Below are positions 25,485 to 36,238 of a DNA stretch of 64,000 nt, piece by piece (position 1 is the stretch's first letter; each line of letters starts with the position of its first letter). The DNA comes from Candidatus Symbiobacter mobilis CR. GTDB lineage: Bacteria; Pseudomonadota; Gammaproteobacteria; Burkholderiales; Burkholderiaceae_C. The notes below the pieces were generated by a model, which worked only from the letters and a program-made list of their open reading frames with translations, was not told the origin of the DNA and ran no database searches. The position numbers and the translations under genes are program-made. Location: the NCBI RefSeq assembly GCF_000477435.1, contig NC_022576.1:1984001-2048000 (forward strand), in the 5' to 3' direction.

Positions 25485-25628
25485 GAACCAATTTCAGTAG
25501 GCAGGCGAGCCGAAGCAGTGTGCGTGGCGCCGGAGCGCAGGAACCGGAATGTACTGACGGTACATGAGGATTCCGAGCACCGCCGCCGCGTGCAATGCGA
25601 TGGCGCAGCCCCTACTGGAATAGGTTCT
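25484..25628. repeat. 145-bp inverted-repeat element, copy A
   Basis: The element runs from AGAACCAATTTCAGTAGG to CCTACTGGAATAGGTTCT, so its ends are 18-bp terminal inverted repeats with two mismatches. A near-identical full-length copy lies at 59486-59630, in the same orientation. The interior is GC-rich and contains a small palindrome, GTACTGACGGTAC. The first base is the last base of the upstream stop codon. It has the size and layout of a miniature inverted-repeat element. Confidence 0.88.
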
Positions 25629-25687
25629 GAAGGCTTGGGCCTGCGGTGGTCTTGGGTCTCCGTTTCGAGGTATGCCTGTTCATGCCG

Positions 25688-26620
25688 TCAGCGAAAGCGA
25701 CGCATCGAGACGATTTCCTCGTAAAGCTGTTCATAGATTCGGTAGCGCGCGCCATGCACCGGGTGCTCGCCCCGATCCACTGCGGCCAACACGGCGCACC
25801 CCGGTTCGCGAAGGTGCTTGCAATCCAGAAAACGGCAGTGGATGGCATGCCGATGTAGGTCGGGCATGTAGCCGGCAAGTTGCGATGCGTCGATGTGCCG
25901 GAGTCCAAATTCCTGGAATCCTGGGGAATCCAGCAAAGCGGTGGTTCGTTCTGCATCGATCCAGTACAGCGCCGTGCATGTGGTGGTGTGTCGTCCAGTC
26001 TGCACGGACTGTGACAACGCCGCAGTGGCAGCGCGGGCCTGCGGTACGAGCAGATTGACGAGGGTGCTTTTGCCCGCGCCGGAAGGGCCGAGTACCAGGG
26101 TGGACTGGCCTTGCAGCTTTTGGCAGAGTGCTTGGCGATCGTCCTCGTTGCCATGCAGCGTGGATAGGGGCAGCACCTCGTACCCCATCTCCCGGTAGGG
26201 GGCCAGCGCATCCCAGGCGCGGGCAAAGGGTTCCTGCAGGTCGCGCTTGTTGAGCACGATCACGCAAGGCAGGTCTTGCGCTTCTGCGGCAATGAGCACC
26301 CGAGAAAGCTGAAGCAGAGAAATCTCCGGCTGCGCTGCCAAAGTGATCCATACCGCGTCGATGTTTGCGGCAAAGACTTTGGTGCGTGTCTCGTCCTGGC
26401 GAAACAGCGAATTCCTGCGGGGTTCCACGCGCTCGATGGTGCCGGTATCGCCCGAGGGCAGCCACCACACCCGATCCCCGACGACACACCCTCCCTGCTT
26501 GCCACGGGGGTGGCATAGCCGACGCTGACCATCCGAGTCTTCCACCCAGAAGTGCCGACCGTGGCCAACAACGACCAGCCCCGGGTGCTCTTGGCCCGGA
26601 TGCTCTTGGGGCAGGGTCAC
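25688..26620 (-). CDS. rsgA: Ribosome small-subunit GTPase RsgA
   Basis: A 310-residue circularly permuted GTPase. It has an OB-fold N-terminus (GRHFWVEDSDGQRRLCHPRGK), then G4 NKRD in VIVLNKRDL, G1 GPSGAGKSTLVN, and G3 in LLDSPGFQEFGL. The C-terminal zinc site is CRFLDCKHLREPGC. RsgA checks late 30S maturation and releases RbfA. The start is GTG 26620: it overlaps the M48 protease stop as GTGA and begins just ahead of the OB domain. The longer frame would lie deep in the protease gene. Confidence 0.93.
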   Translation of the reverse strand: MTLPQEHPGQEHPGLVVVGHGRHFWVEDSDGQRRLCHPRGKQGGCVVGDRVWWLPSGDTGTIERVEPRRNSLFRQDETRTKVFAANIDAVWITLAAQPEISLLQLSRVLIAAEAQDLPCVIVLNKRDLQEPFARAWDALAPYREMGYEVLPLSTLHGNEDDRQALCQKLQGQSTLVLGPSGAGKSTLVNLLVPQARAATAALSQSVQTGRHTTTCTALYWIDAERTTALLDSPGFQEFGLRHIDASQLAGYMPDLHRHAIHCRFLDCKHLREPGCAVLAAVDRGEHPVHGARYRIYEQLYEEIVSMRRFR

Positions 26621-27891
26621 GGCGTCTGGCGGGTCTGGCAGCCCAGCCGTTCGAGCCGTTCGCACGCCCCCGGGTGCGTGGCGTGGAATGCGGCATACCA
26701 GGGGTCTGGGGTCAGCGTCGAGGCGTTGTCGCGATACAGGCACAGCAGGGCACTGCACAAATCCTGGGCACGTACGTGCCGGGCCGCAAAAGCGTCGGCT
26801 TCAAATTCGTGCCTGCGGGACAGGGATGCCAGCGCCGGGGATAGCAGTAGCGATAGCAAAGGGGATAGCAGCAATAGGCTTAGCAGCGATAGCGCAGGGT
26901 GGGAGCCTGCCTCGACGACGATGCCCATTCCCGCAAAAAACCACGCTTGCTGTGAAGCCCACCCCAGCAGGACGAAACCGGCCAGCCCCAACCCCAGCAG
27001 CAATACCAGGCGCTGGTGGATGTGAAACCTGCGAAAGTGCCCCAGCTCGTGCGCCAGCACGGCCTCGATTTCCTCCGGCCGAAGCTGCGCCAGCAGCGTA
27101 TCGAAAAAGACCACACGCTTGGAGCGGCCCAGGCCGGTGAAATAGGCGTTGGCGTGCGCGCTGCGCCGACTTGCATCGACGACATATACCCCCTGCACGG
27201 CAAAACCGCATCGTTCCAGCAAGGCCGACACGCGCTCGCGTAGCGCGACATCTTCGAGGGGGCGGAACTTGTGGAACCACGGCGCAATCCAGATCGGGTA
27301 GACGACGAGCAGCAGCAGGTTCAGTCCCGCCCACAAGCCCCACGCCCACCACCACCACGCCTCGACATTCCCCATGATCCAGAGCACCGCAGCAGCGATG
27401 GGCAGACCGACGACCATGCCGATGACGAACGATTTGCCTAGGTCGATCCACCATAGGCCCAGCGTTTGGCGATTGAACCCGAACCGTTCTTCGAGCACGA
27501 AGGCGCGGTACCAAGACAGCGGCAAGTCGATAACGCCTTGCACGAGCGCAAATGCCCCCAGCAGGGCGAGTTGCTGCACCATCCCGGCCCCTAGCCACTG
27601 GAGCAGCGCGGTGTGCAGCACTGCCAGCCCGCCCCATACCGTCCATGCCAGCAGTACACACAGGCCGACGGCATCTTCCACCGTCGAAAGCCGTACCTTG
27701 GCAACGGCGTAGTCGGCAGCCTTCTGGTGGGCGTTCAGGGGGATGGTTTCGGCAAAGGCGGCGGGAACGCGGTCACGGTGCGCACGCACATGCCGAACCT
27801 GCCGCCAGGCCAGCCACCCTTGCAATGCGCCCGCTACGAACACTGCAAGAAGGAACACCGTGCCCCACCATTGCGCCATCTGTCCATCCAT
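26617..27891 (-). CDS. M48-family membrane metalloprotease (Ste24-like)
   Basis: A protein of about 424 residues with several membrane helices and the zinc motif HELGHF in [17 protein letters not shown]. The third ligand is expected in the [12 protein letters not shown] segment. [24 protein letters not shown] in the N-terminal half is characteristic of CAAX-protease-type Ste24 proteins. Such enzymes degrade misfolded membrane proteins or process termini. The region [22 protein letters not shown] comes from a DNA tract of short repeats (about 26820-26885). The start could be ATG 27900, 27891 or 27879; 27891 is a compromise. It is divergent from orn and coupled to rsgA. Confidence 0.9.
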   Translation of the reverse strand: MDGQMAQWWGTVFLLAVFVAGALQGWLAWRQVRHVRAHRDRVPAAFAETIPLNAHQKAADYAVAKVRLSTVEDAVGLCVLLAWTVWGGLAVLHTALLQWLGAGMVQQLALLGAFALVQGVIDLPLSWYRAFVLEERFGFNRQTLGLWWIDLGKSFVIGMVVGLPIAAAVLWIMGNVEAWWWWAWGLWAGLNLLLLVVYPIWIAPWFHKFRPLEDVALRERVSALLERCGFAVQGVYVVDASRRSAHANAYFTGLGRSKRVVFFDTLLAQLRPEEIEAVLAHELGHFRRFHIHQRLVLLLGLGLAGFVLLGWASQQAWFFAGMGIVVEAGSHPALSLLSLLLLSPLLSLLLSPALASLSRRHEFEADAFAARHVRAQDLCSALLCLYRDNASTLTPDPWYAAFHATHPGACERLERLGCQTRQTP

Positions 27892-27923
27892 ATCAACCAT
27901 CCGGGCAGTGTAGGAGATGCACA

Positions 27924-28526
27924 ATGCCCCGCATGGAAAGCCCTGCTATAGCGCCCGCCAAGGTCTCGTCCGGCGAGTTGTCGAAGTCTGAACGCAACCT
28001 CGTCTGGGTCGATTGCGAAATGACCGGGCTGCATCCCGAGACGGATCGTTTGCTGGAAATTGCCGTGGTCGTCACCGGCCCACACCTTGAAGCACGCACC
28101 GACGGGCCGGTGCTGGTGCTGCGGCAGGAGGAAGATGTGCTGGGCCGGATGGACAAATGGAACCGCAACACGCACGCCAAAACCGGGCTGCTGGACAAGG
28201 TTCGCGCATCGACGCTCGGCGAAGAGGATGCGCAAGGGGAACTGCTGGCCTTTCTTGCACGCTACGTTCCCGCGCACGCCTCGCCGATGTGTGGGGACTG
28301 CGTGAGCCAGGATCGGCGCTTTCTGGTTCGCTATCTTCCCCATTTCGATGCCTACTTCCACTACCGAAACCTTGATGTGGCCACGCTACGTGAACTGGCC
28401 CGGCGCTGGGCGCCCGAGGTATACCGGGGCTTTCGCAAAAAACAGCGCCATACCGCGCTGGCCGATGTACACGAGGCCATCGATGCCCTCGAACACTACC
28501 GCCGCGTTTTCTTGCAGATACCGTAA
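27924..28526 (+). CDS. orn: Oligoribonuclease
   Basis: A 200-residue DEDDh 3'-5' exonuclease that degrades 2-5 nucleotide RNAs and pGpG from c-di-GMP breakdown. The acidic motifs are visible: [22 protein letters not shown] (Asp/Glu), [32 protein letters not shown], and [18 protein letters not shown] (His/Asp). TAGGAGA stands six bases before ATG 27924. It is about 15 residues longer at the N-terminus than the E. coli protein. Its activity on pGpG would complete the pathway begun by EAL enzymes such as that at the window start. Confidence 0.95.
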   Translation: MPRMESPAIAPAKVSSGELSKSERNLVWVDCEMTGLHPETDRLLEIAVVVTGPHLEARTDGPVLVLRQEEDVLGRMDKWNRNTHAKTGLLDKVRASTLGEEDAQGELLAFLARYVPAHASPMCGDCVSQDRRFLVRYLPHFDAYFHYRNLDVATLRELARRWAPEVYRGFRKKQRHTALADVHEAIDALEHYRRVFLQIP

Positions 28527-28787
28527 CCCCAGCAATCCCATCGTCTGTGCCACAATCGCGCCCCTCGTCAGCACCCTGCTGGCGTAGTCGTGCATCTCCC
28601 AGCTTTTTGCGCAGACCCCTCCACCCTTGCGGGTGTTTCGTTGGGGTTGTTTGTGCGGGGTTTCCCTTCTGTGTGGGGTTCTTCCGTGTGATGGCGTTCC
28701 CCTTGCGGGAATGGCCGTGCCGATAGGTGGTGGATGTTTTGCTCCCCACCGGTTGCCCATTGCGGCGGCCACGTAGGAATCCTTCCC

Positions 28788-30293
28788 ATGATGAATGTCT
28801 CCCCTGCAGGGGTGGACGCTGTTGCGTCTGCTCCTTTTTCCGCCGTTCCCGTTGCCCAGCCTGCCGCGCCTGCTGTGGCACAGGGCTGTGCGCAGACTGC
28901 TCCAGCGCAAACCGCTCAAGGTTTTGCAGCGCTGCATCTGCATCCTTCCTTGCTTGCTGCCGTCGAGGCGCTGGGGTTTTCCCAGCCGACCGTCGTCCAG
29001 CAGAAGACGATCCCCCTTGCGCTGACCGCTGAGACCGAGCCTGGGAACGCCAACGATCTGATGGTGTCCAGCCAGACGGGCAGTGGCAAGACTGCCGCCT
29101 TTTTGCTGCCTGTGTTGCATTCCATGCTGGGTCGGCCCCCCAAGGCGGATAGCCAAGCAGGGAGCCGCAGGAATCAGCGTCCGTTCCGCGAAGTCGTTGC
29201 GCCCACAGCGCTGATCGTCTGTCCGACGAGGGAACTTGCGCAGCAAGTCGCTGCCGATGCCATTGATCTGCTCCAGTGCGCACGGGGCATCCATGTGGCC
29301 TGCATCGTGGGCGGGACGCCCTATGCCTTGCAGTTGCGCGCACTGCGCAATGTCGATCTGCTCATCGCCACCCCCGGCCGACTGCTCGACCTTCATCGCA
29401 GCGGCAAGCTACAGCTTGACGCGGTGCAATGCCTGGTCGTCGACGAGGCCGACCGGATGCTCGACCTCGGTTTTTGCGACGACCTCGCCCAAATCCACGA
29501 GCTCACCCGCACCCGCCGTCAGACCATGATGTTCAGCGCCACTTTCGCGCCGCGCATTGAGCAGCTTGCCGCACGCGTGATGCGATCTCCCCGGCGCATT
29601 GCCACGGCCACCCCGCAGGAGCAGCACGCAAACATCCAGCAGTGCCTGTATTGGGCAGACGATGCCCAGCACAAGCGCAAGCTGTTGGATCACTGGCTGC
29701 GGGACGAATCGATCGACCAAGCTATCGTCTTTGCTAGTACGCAGATCGAATGCGATGAACTGGCCTATGCCTTGCAGCAGGATGGCTTCGATGCCGTTGC
29801 CTTGCACGGGGCATTGGGCCAAGGTTTGCGCAACCGTCGCATGACCGCGATGCGTGAGGGCAAGGTGCAAATCCTCGTCGCCACCGACGTCGCGGCGCGG
29901 GGCCTGGACGTCCCCACCGTGACGCACGTCTTCAACTTCGGCCTGCCGATGAAGGCGGAAGACTACGTGCATCGCGTGGGCAGGACGGGCCGCGCCGGGC
30001 GTGACGGGCTGGCAGTGACCTTTGCCGAGTTCCGCGACCGCCGCAAGATCGGTGACATCGAGGCCTACCGCAAACAGCCGCTCGAAGCGCGCACCGTTCC
30101 TGGGCTGGAACCCCGGCAGCGCGTGGCGCCCCCTCGTGGGCCAGGGCGTTTTCCGCCGCGCGGGGCCGATGTTCACAATCGCGGTTTTGCCCGCCCGCAA
30201 GAGCGCTCGCATGGCCGTACCCAGATGCGCCGGGATGATTTCGCCCCCGCCAACCGTGCAGGGCGCAAGCCCCAGGCTATCAGGCACCCCTAA
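28788..30293 (+). CDS. DEAD-box RNA helicase (RhlE-like)
   Basis: A 501-residue ATP-dependent RNA helicase. About 45 residues of Ala/Pro-rich sequence precede the Q motif (GFSQPTVVQQKTIPLAL). Motif I is SQTGSGKT, Ia PTRELAQQ, Ib TPGRLLDL, II VDEADRMLDLGF, III SATF, and VI HRVGRTGRAGRDG. The C-terminal 80 residues are Arg/Gly/Pro-rich (RQRVAPPRGPGRFPPRGADV), a likely RNA-binding tail. Such helicases help ribosome assembly or act in the RNA degradosome with RNase E. ATG 28788 has TAGGAA about ten bases upstream; another ATG follows directly. The 261-base gap upstream holds small GC-rich hairpins only. Confidence 0.92.
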   Translation: MMNVSPAGVDAVASAPFSAVPVAQPAAPAVAQGCAQTAPAQTAQGFAALHLHPSLLAAVEALGFSQPTVVQQKTIPLALTAETEPGNANDLMVSSQTGSGKTAAFLLPVLHSMLGRPPKADSQAGSRRNQRPFREVVAPTALIVCPTRELAQQVAADAIDLLQCARGIHVACIVGGTPYALQLRALRNVDLLIATPGRLLDLHRSGKLQLDAVQCLVVDEADRMLDLGFCDDLAQIHELTRTRRQTMMFSATFAPRIEQLAARVMRSPRRIATATPQEQHANIQQCLYWADDAQHKRKLLDHWLRDESIDQAIVFASTQIECDELAYALQQDGFDAVALHGALGQGLRNRRMTAMREGKVQILVATDVAARGLDVPTVTHVFNFGLPMKAEDYVHRVGRTGRAGRDGLAVTFAEFRDRRKIGDIEAYRKQPLEARTVPGLEPRQRVAPPRGPGRFPPRGADVHNRGFARPQERSHGRTQMRRDDFAPANRAGRKPQAIRHP

Positions 30294-30672
30294 TCACCCC
30301 AGTCATCGCCCCAATTCCTGCAATTTACCTCATGCAGGGTATGAAATTACCCAATATAGCCTAGCATTCTGTGACGATTTCGTAGGTACATTCTCACGGC
30401 TTCCGTCGTTCGCCTGCCAGCTCCCAGGATGTCCTTGCCTGGGGTGCATTGGCAGGCGTTGTCGTTCAACCCAGATAGCCCATGAGGGTTTGCAGGGCAG
30501 GTGGATGCAGTGGCGAGGCAGTTTTGGTCTGACTGAGGCGTACATAGCGTGAGCTATGAACAACGAAGAAGGGCAAAAATGGCCGCCAATGCGCCGCATG
30601 CACGCAAACAGCACCGAAGGTGCGCCTCATGGACTATCTGGGTTCCATCATCCAAAAGTGGGTAGCCGGGAT
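30294..30672. other. Intergenic region with a 177-bp repeat ahead of the chemoreceptor gene
   Basis: This gap of 379 bases is mostly occupied by the 177-bp element at 30468-30644. The left part is AT-richer (around 30325-30365) and could contain a promoter, but no pair of boxes is convincing. The reading frame from the repeat continues into the chemoreceptor without a stop. Confidence 0.6.
30468..30644 (+). repeat. 177-bp inverted-repeat element, copy 1
   Basis: The ends AACCCAGATAGCCCATGAG and CTCATGGACTATCTGGGTT form terminal inverted repeats with a single mismatch. A second 177-bp copy lies at 43065-43241 in the opposite orientation. Both contain a short frame beginning [11 protein letters not shown] that is conserved at the protein level between copies (ending in HANSTEGAP). 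No transposase is encoded. It resembles a non-autonomous miniature element. Confidence 0.88.
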
Positions 30673-33501
30673 ATGAACCGTCCTATGGGCATTGCAGGTT
30701 TGTGGCTGGGTGTGTTCGTTCCAGGGGTGCGCTGGATGCGCAGCCTGCAATTTGGGGGCAAGGCGATGCTCATCAGCCTATGCTTTGCCGTGCCCATTGC
30801 CCTGTTTGGGTACGAATACGGGGTGGATGCCTTGGAGCGCGTGGCGACCGCCAACAAGGAGCGTGCGGGGGTGGCCGCATTGCGGGCTTTTGTTCCGGTG
30901 TATACCGGCGTGCTCCAAACCCGCAATGCCACCCGTGCGACCCTGGGTGGGTTCGATACGCAGCAAGGCTATGCACAGGCTCGCGCACGCACGGATGCAG
31001 CGCTGGCAGCCTTTGCGCAACATCTGGCTGTGACGGAAGACCCCCTGCAATTGGCCCCCACGTACGCCAAGCTGCGCACAGCCTGGGAGGACACTGCCCA
31101 ATCTGCCACGGGTGCGGATGAGAAAGGCCGCACGATCTTCGGGCCTGTCACGGCATCGGTGGCAGCGATGTTGGCGCAGATTGCCGACGATTCAACGCTC
31201 GTGCTCGACCCCGACCTTGACAGCTTTTACCTCGTCAGCGTGCTGGTGTTGACCATGCCCGAACTGGCCGAGGACCTCGGTCAATTGTGGGGATGGGGCA
31301 CCTATTTCCTGGCGCACTCTGGGCACTCTGCCACGCAGGAACGGCACTATGCCGTGTGGTCCGCAGGGGTGCGCAAGGGCCTGGAGAGGGTGCGTATTTA
31401 CCTCGATCGCGCTTTCCGCGCCAACCCCGGTCTGCAAGCGCGGCTGGACATGGCGATCCTCGACGAGGTCAAGGCCTTTCACGAGTACGCAGGGGACGCA
31501 CGCATGCTCACGAGTTACGACGACGTGACCGCGCAGCAGTACTACGACCGGGGCGCTGCCGTCTTGCTGCGGTTGCTGGCTTTCTATGACAAGGGTTTGC
31601 CGGCGCTTGATGCAGTCTTGGTAGACCGGGTGGAGGCGATGCTGTGGCGCCTGCGGCTTCTGTCTGCCCTCGGGGTTTGCGCGGTAGTGTTGGCTGCGTA
31701 TCTGTTCTATTGTTTCTTCCTCGTGACGAACCACGGGTTGCGGCAAATCCAGGTGCATTTGGAGCGTATTGCGCAGGGTGATCTCAACGATCCCCCCACA
31801 GCGCTGGAAGGGCGGGACGAACCCGCGCAGGTGATGGGTTCGCTGATCGCGATGCAGGAAGTGCTGTTCCGCTTTCAGGCAGCGCAGACAGAACTAGCCC
31901 GCCAGCATGAGGCAGGGATGCTCGATTTCCGCATGTCCACGCAGGGGCTGCCCGGCGTTTATGCAGGCATGGCGGAGTCGATCAACCACCTTGTCCAAGG
32001 CCATATCGCAACGATCATGCAGGTGGTCGAGCGCGTCACCGCGTACACCGAAGGTCGGCTCGACGAAAGCATGCCCCGGATGCCTGGGCAGAAGGAGCGA
32101 ATCAGCATTGCGATGGATCGGGTGCAGTCCGCCATGACGCAGGCCGCGCAGGCTGCGGCGTTCAACTTGCGTATCCGCCAGTCTCTCGATAGCCTGGATG
32201 TGTGCGTGACGGTATCGAACGCACAGGCCGAACTGGTGCATGTCACCCCGCAAGCCAAAAATATGTTGCAGCTTTTTGGGGGGGATGGGTTTGATGTGGA
32301 CAAGCTGTATGGCACCAAACTCAGCAATTTGTTCACCGACTCCGCGCTGGCAGAAAAATTCGACCACGCGGTACAGACCGGGGATACGGTGACGATGGAC
32401 ACCCAGGGCCGCAAGTTGTTGTTGCAGGCGCGCCCGGTTCACGATGGCGAAGGCAGGGCCATTGGCCGCATTACGCAGTGGTATGACCGTACCGCTGAGC
32501 TGCGTTCCGAGCAGGAACTGGATGAGCTGGTGCATGCTGCGTTGCAGGGCGACTTTCGCGGCAGGCTGCACCTGGAGGGGAAAACCGGGTTCTTGCGCAA
32601 GTTGTCCGAGGGGATGAATCGCCTTGTGGCCATGAGCGAACAAGGATTGGGAGACGTCGCCAGGGTGTTGATGGCGGTGGCGCAGGGTGATTTGAGCCAG
32701 CGGATTACCAATGCGTACCAAGGCTTGTTCGGCGAGGTCAAGGACAGCGTGAACCGCTCGAACGACAACCTGTCCCGGGTGCTCGACGAAGTGCGTGGGG
32801 CAGCTCAGGCGTTGACCAATGTGTCCGCGCAGGTCAGCGCAACGGCCCAGTCACTGAGCCAGTCGGCCAGCGAGCAGGCGGCGTCGGTCGAAGAGACGAC
32901 GACACAGATCACTACGATGTCGAACTCGATTCAGCACAACAGCGACAACGCGACACTGACTGGCACGATGGCGAGCCAAACCACCTTCGAGGCCGTCGAG
33001 GGTGGCGCAGCAGTCAACCAGACCGTTGCGGCGATGAAGGAGATTGCGGTCAAGATCGGCATCGTCGACGACATTGCGTACCAGACCAATCTGCTGGCGC
33101 TCAATGCGGCCATCGAAGCCGCACGGGCGGGCAGCCATGGCAAGGGCTTTGCCGTCGTTGCAGCCGAAGTGCGCAAGCTCGCCGAACGCAGCCAGGGGGC
33201 AGCGCAGGAAATCGGCAAGCTGGCCAGCAGTAGCGTCAGCACGGCAGAGCGCGCCGGCAGGCTACTCGATCAAATTGTCCCCAGCGTGCAGAAGACCAGC
33301 CAACTCGTACAGGAAATCGCCCGTGCGTCGGCAGAACAAAGTGCCTCCGTCCAGCACATCGGCAGCGCCATGACACAGCTCAGCAACGCCACGGAGCACA
33401 ACGCTTCCTCGTCGGAGGAATTGGCTTCGACCAGCGAAGAGCTGGCCACGCAAGCGCGCCAGTTGCAGCACAACATCGCCTTTTTCCGCACTGCGGCGTA
33501 G
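30673..33501 (+). CDS. Methyl-accepting chemotaxis protein with HAMP/PAS array
   Basis: A 942-residue chemoreceptor. TM1 (about residues 28-46) and TM2 (about 328-350) enclose a helical periplasmic sensor with [16 protein letters not shown]. In the cytoplasm comes a HAMP domain, a second HAMP-like segment ([16 protein letters not shown]), a PAS-like domain (about 515-610), and further HAMP-like repeats ([19 protein letters not shown]). The signalling tip [21 protein letters not shown] is preceded by methylation helices. The C-terminus FFRTAA lacks a CheR/CheB tether. ATG 30673 gives the expected short cytoplasmic start; the longer frame runs into the repeat. It converges with der. Confidence 0.93.
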   Translation: MNRPMGIAGLWLGVFVPGVRWMRSLQFGGKAMLISLCFAVPIALFGYEYGVDALERVATANKERAGVAALRAFVPVYTGVLQTRNATRATLGGFDTQQGYAQARARTDAALAAFAQHLAVTEDPLQLAPTYAKLRTAWEDTAQSATGADEKGRTIFGPVTASVAAMLAQIADDSTLVLDPDLDSFYLVSVLVLTMPELAEDLGQLWGWGTYFLAHSGHSATQERHYAVWSAGVRKGLERVRIYLDRAFRANPGLQARLDMAILDEVKAFHEYAGDARMLTSYDDVTAQQYYDRGAAVLLRLLAFYDKGLPALDAVLVDRVEAMLWRLRLLSALGVCAVVLAAYLFYCFFLVTNHGLRQIQVHLERIAQGDLNDPPTALEGRDEPAQVMGSLIAMQEVLFRFQAAQTELARQHEAGMLDFRMSTQGLPGVYAGMAESINHLVQGHIATIMQVVERVTAYTEGRLDESMPRMPGQKERISIAMDRVQSAMTQAAQAAAFNLRIRQSLDSLDVCVTVSNAQAELVHVTPQAKNMLQLFGGDGFDVDKLYGTKLSNLFTDSALAEKFDHAVQTGDTVTMDTQGRKLLLQARPVHDGEGRAIGRITQWYDRTAELRSEQELDELVHAALQGDFRGRLHLEGKTGFLRKLSEGMNRLVAMSEQGLGDVARVLMAVAQGDLSQRITNAYQGLFGEVKDSVNRSNDNLSRVLDEVRGAAQALTNVSAQVSATAQSLSQSASEQAASVEETTTQITTMSNSIQHNSDNATLTGTMASQTTFEAVEGGAAVNQTVAAMKEIAVKIGIVDDIAYQTNLLALNAAIEAARAGSHGKGFAVVAAEVRKLAERSQGAAQEIGKLASSSVSTAERAGRLLDQIVPSVQKTSQLVQEIARASAEQSASVQHIGSAMTQLSNATEHNASSSEELASTSEELATQARQLQHNIAFFRTAA

Positions 33502-33548
33502 AGGCTGGTTCGATACGGTTCACAAACGCAGCGTGCTTCCTGCCTGCT

Positions 33549-34880
33549 TCAGCGATACGGGTTCACCGTGGTGCGGAATTCGATGCGTAGTGGGGTGCCG
33601 ACGAGGTCGAAGGCTTTGCGGAAGCGGCCTTCGAGATAGCGGCGGTAGGCGTCGCTGATGTGGTCGAGCGAGTTGCCGTGGATCACGATCATCGGCGGAT
33701 TGGACCCCCCCTGGTGCGCAAAACGCAATTTGGGGCGGAACATCTGCGCCCGCCGGGGAGCTTGAAAGCGCACGGCTTCGAGCAGCACGCGCGTCAGCAC
33801 TGACGTGGGCATTTTGTGGAATGCGCAGCGGTACGCAGTGAGCAGGGCTTTCCACAACGGCCCCAGCCCTTGCTTGTTGCGGGCGGAGATCGTATGCACC
33901 TCTGCATACCGCAGAAACCCTAGCCGCGTTGCAAGAGAAGTCTGGACGAGCTGGCGGTGGTAGTCGTCTACGGCGTCCCATTTGTTGATGGCGACGACGA
34001 CGGCACGGCCCTTTTCGAGCAAATACCCGGCGATATGCGCGTCGAGGTCGGTAACGCCGTCGGTCGCGTCGATCATCAGCAGCACGACATTGGAGGACTC
34101 GATCGCTTGCAGGGTTTTGATCACCGAAAACTTTTCGACGGCTTCGAACACCTTGCCTCGACGACGCAGGCCCGCCGTGTCGATCAGCTCGAACCGCTGG
34201 CCGTTGCGCTCGAAGGGAACGACGATGGCGTCCCGCGTGGTGCCGGGGGCGTCGAAGGTGACGAGGCGCTCTTCCCCCAGCCATACATTGAGCAGGGTGG
34301 ATTTGCCAACGTTGGGGCGGCCAGCGACGGCAAGGCGCACGACGTTGGGCGTGTTGTCCTGCGCGGGGGCGTTGTCTTTCTCTTCCGCGTGGAAGGGGGA
34401 CAGCGCATGGTCGAGCAGTTCTTCGATTCCATGTCCATGCTCTGCGGAGAGGGGAAAAACCTGGGGAAAGCCCAGCTCGTAGAACTCCGCCAGCCGGGGG
34501 CTGTCGAACATGCCTTCGGCCTTGTTGGCCACGAGGATGCAGGGCTTGTTTGCGCGCCGCAGTTCCGTGGCGATGGCATGGTCTTGCATATTCAGCCCGG
34601 CGCGGGTATCCGTCACGAGCAGGACCACGTCGGCATCGGCGATGGCTTGTCGGGTTTGCTTGGCCATTTCGCGCACGATGCCTGTGTCGGCAGACGGCTC
34701 GAAGCCCCCCGTATCGACGACGAGGAAGCTGCGTCCGGCGTGCTTGCCTGTACCGTAGCGACGGTCGCGGGTCAGGCCCGGCATGTCGGCGACGATGGCG
34801 TCGCGGGTGCGGGTCAGGCGGTTGAAAAGGGTCGATTTGCCGACGTTCGTTCGGCCGACCAGAGCGAGGACGGGTTGCAT
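33549..34880 (-). CDS. der: Ribosome-assembly GTPase Der (EngA)
   Basis: A 443-residue protein with two G domains in tandem, unique to Der. The first has [18 protein letters not shown] and NKAEG; the second has [22 protein letters not shown] and NKWD. The C-terminal KH-like domain ends [22 protein letters not shown]. It acts in 50S subunit biogenesis. Start ATG 34880 gives the normal N-terminus (QPVLALVGR); the open frame upstream only covers a GC-rich palindrome. It is the last gene of the ndk-to-der cluster. Confidence 0.97.
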   Translation of the reverse strand: MQPVLALVGRTNVGKSTLFNRLTRTRDAIVADMPGLTRDRRYGTGKHAGRSFLVVDTGGFEPSADTGIVREMAKQTRQAIADADVVLLVTDTRAGLNMQDHAIATELRRANKPCILVANKAEGMFDSPRLAEFYELGFPQVFPLSAEHGHGIEELLDHALSPFHAEEKDNAPAQDNTPNVVRLAVAGRPNVGKSTLLNVWLGEERLVTFDAPGTTRDAIVVPFERNGQRFELIDTAGLRRRGKVFEAVEKFSVIKTLQAIESSNVVLLMIDATDGVTDLDAHIAGYLLEKGRAVVVAINKWDAVDDYHRQLVQTSLATRLGFLRYAEVHTISARNKQGLGPLWKALLTAYRCAFHKMPTSVLTRVLLEAVRFQAPRRAQMFRPKLRFAHQGGSNPPMIVIHGNSLDHISDAYRRYLEGRFRKAFDLVGTPLRIEFRTTVNPYR

Positions 34881-34925
34881 GGGGGAGCCTTTACTGTGCA
34901 GGTCGCGAAGCGGCTTCTCGACGCT

Positions 34926-34948
34926 CCCCTCGCCCAGTGGGAGAGGGG
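34926..34948. repeat. REP-like palindrome between bamB and der
   Basis: An imperfect palindrome with CCCCTC and GAGGGG arms and CCCA/TGGG in the centre. It is related in sequence to the tandem pair at 1809-1860. It lies in the 127-base gap between two genes of the same strand, a usual place for such elements. Confidence 0.6.
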
Positions 34949-35007
34949 TTGGGGGTGAGATGGGGCACGGTTGCAGCGCCCGGCGGCGTAGGTGCCGCGC
35001 TGACGGT

Positions 35008-36225
35008 CTAGCGGGAAGCAGCGTTTGCAGGAGCAGTGCCGAAGGCGTACACCCCACCGTGACGGGTCACGGCGATGAGGAGGGAGTCTGCCCAGAGGGG
35101 GGAGCCGACGATTGCGGATCCGTCGGTCGTGCTGCGGGCCAGGGCGGCGCCATCAGCGGAAGAAAACCAGTGCAACATGCCGTTGTCGTCCCCGACGACC
35201 AATACGTCCCCGGCCAGCACTGCGCGGCCCAGTTTGCGGTAGCGCAGATCGGTGTTCGTCCATCCGGGTTCTCCATCACTCCGTCTCCACGAGCGCAGGG
35301 TGCCGTCGCTATCGACGCCATACACCCAGCGCGCATCGCCGCTCAACCCCACGTGCCCTTGGCTGGACTTGCTCCAAGAGATACCGCCGTGCAGGGCGCT
35401 GACGCAGCCCACGCCGTAGTGGTAAGCCCGCACGCATACCTCGTAGCCATTGCGCGAAACCCCTTCGACCAAGTCGACGAGCCGGTCGATGTCGCTGGTT
35501 TCGCGGGGGGTGGCGAGGGGGGCGTCCCACAGCACGCTGGCCGTAGCGGGATGCAGGCCGATCAGGTGCCCGGACTGCGCGACAACGAGGGTGTCACCGA
35601 CAGCCATTAGCACCGAGGGTTGTCCGAGTACGAGGGCTTCCTCGTGACGATGGAATCGCCACAGTCTGTGGCCCGTCTTGCCATCGAAAGCCATAACGCT
35701 GCGATCTCCACCCAGGACGAACACCCGTTCCCCTGCGACCAGGGGAGGCGTGATGACCTGGGTCGACAGCGGTTGCTTCCATGACACGCCCTTGTCGTCG
35801 AGCGCGACAAGCACGTTGTCTTGCGTGACGACGGCGGCGCGCCGTCCATCGCTGCCGACGCCGGCGCTGAGTGGATGCCCCACATCGACCCGCCAAAGCT
35901 CTTCGCCAGTCGATGCACGCAATGCCAGCACTGTCCCGGCGGCATTCGCCACCGTGAGCACGTCTGCCTTCCATGCAGGGCGCAGGGTGAGGCCGACCGT
36001 GCCAAGGTGCCTCGTCCACGCGGTACGCACAGCCAAGCGAGCGGGGTCCGGGCCTAGGGGCGCAGGCTCGGGCGCCCGGGGGCCACTGGCGCAGGCACCG
36101 AGCAACGCTGCCGGGAGCAAGAAGGCACAGAGCGTTCGGCGAACGGCCAGGGAATGCAGCGAACGATGCAGCGCGGAAAGCAATGCATCATGCAGCGCCA
36201 GCAAGGGGAAAGGACGACGAAACAT
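35008..36225 (-). CDS. bamB: Outer-membrane assembly lipoprotein BamB
   Basis: A 405-residue beta-propeller lipoprotein of the Bam complex, which inserts beta-barrel proteins into the outer membrane. The N-terminal region ends in a lipobox (LLGACAS). PQQ-like blades recur as [53 protein letters not shown] and [16 protein letters not shown]. Position between yfgM and der is conserved. ATG 36225 leaves a signal region longer than usual, about 45 residues before the Cys. The gene follows yfgM after 13 bases. Confidence 0.94.
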   Translation of the reverse strand: MFRRPFPLLALHDALLSALHRSLHSLAVRRTLCAFLLPAALLGACASGPRAPEPAPLGPDPARLAVRTAWTRHLGTVGLTLRPAWKADVLTVANAAGTVLALRASTGEELWRVDVGHPLSAGVGSDGRRAAVVTQDNVLVALDDKGVSWKQPLSTQVITPPLVAGERVFVLGGDRSVMAFDGKTGHRLWRFHRHEEALVLGQPSVLMAVGDTLVVAQSGHLIGLHPATASVLWDAPLATPRETSDIDRLVDLVEGVSRNGYEVCVRAYHYGVGCVSALHGGISWSKSSQGHVGLSGDARWVYGVDSDGTLRSWRRSDGEPGWTNTDLRYRKLGRAVLAGDVLVVGDDNGMLHWFSSADGAALARSTTDGSAIVGSPLWADSLLIAVTRHGGVYAFGTAPANAASR

Positions 36226-36238
36226 GGCGTGCAAGGAA

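Noticed and set aside
30556..30672. Chemoreceptor start at ATG 30556
   Set aside because: The extra 39 residues come mainly from the 177-bp repeat; ATG 30673 gives the normal short cytoplasmic N-terminus. The coincidence of phase is kept as a finding.
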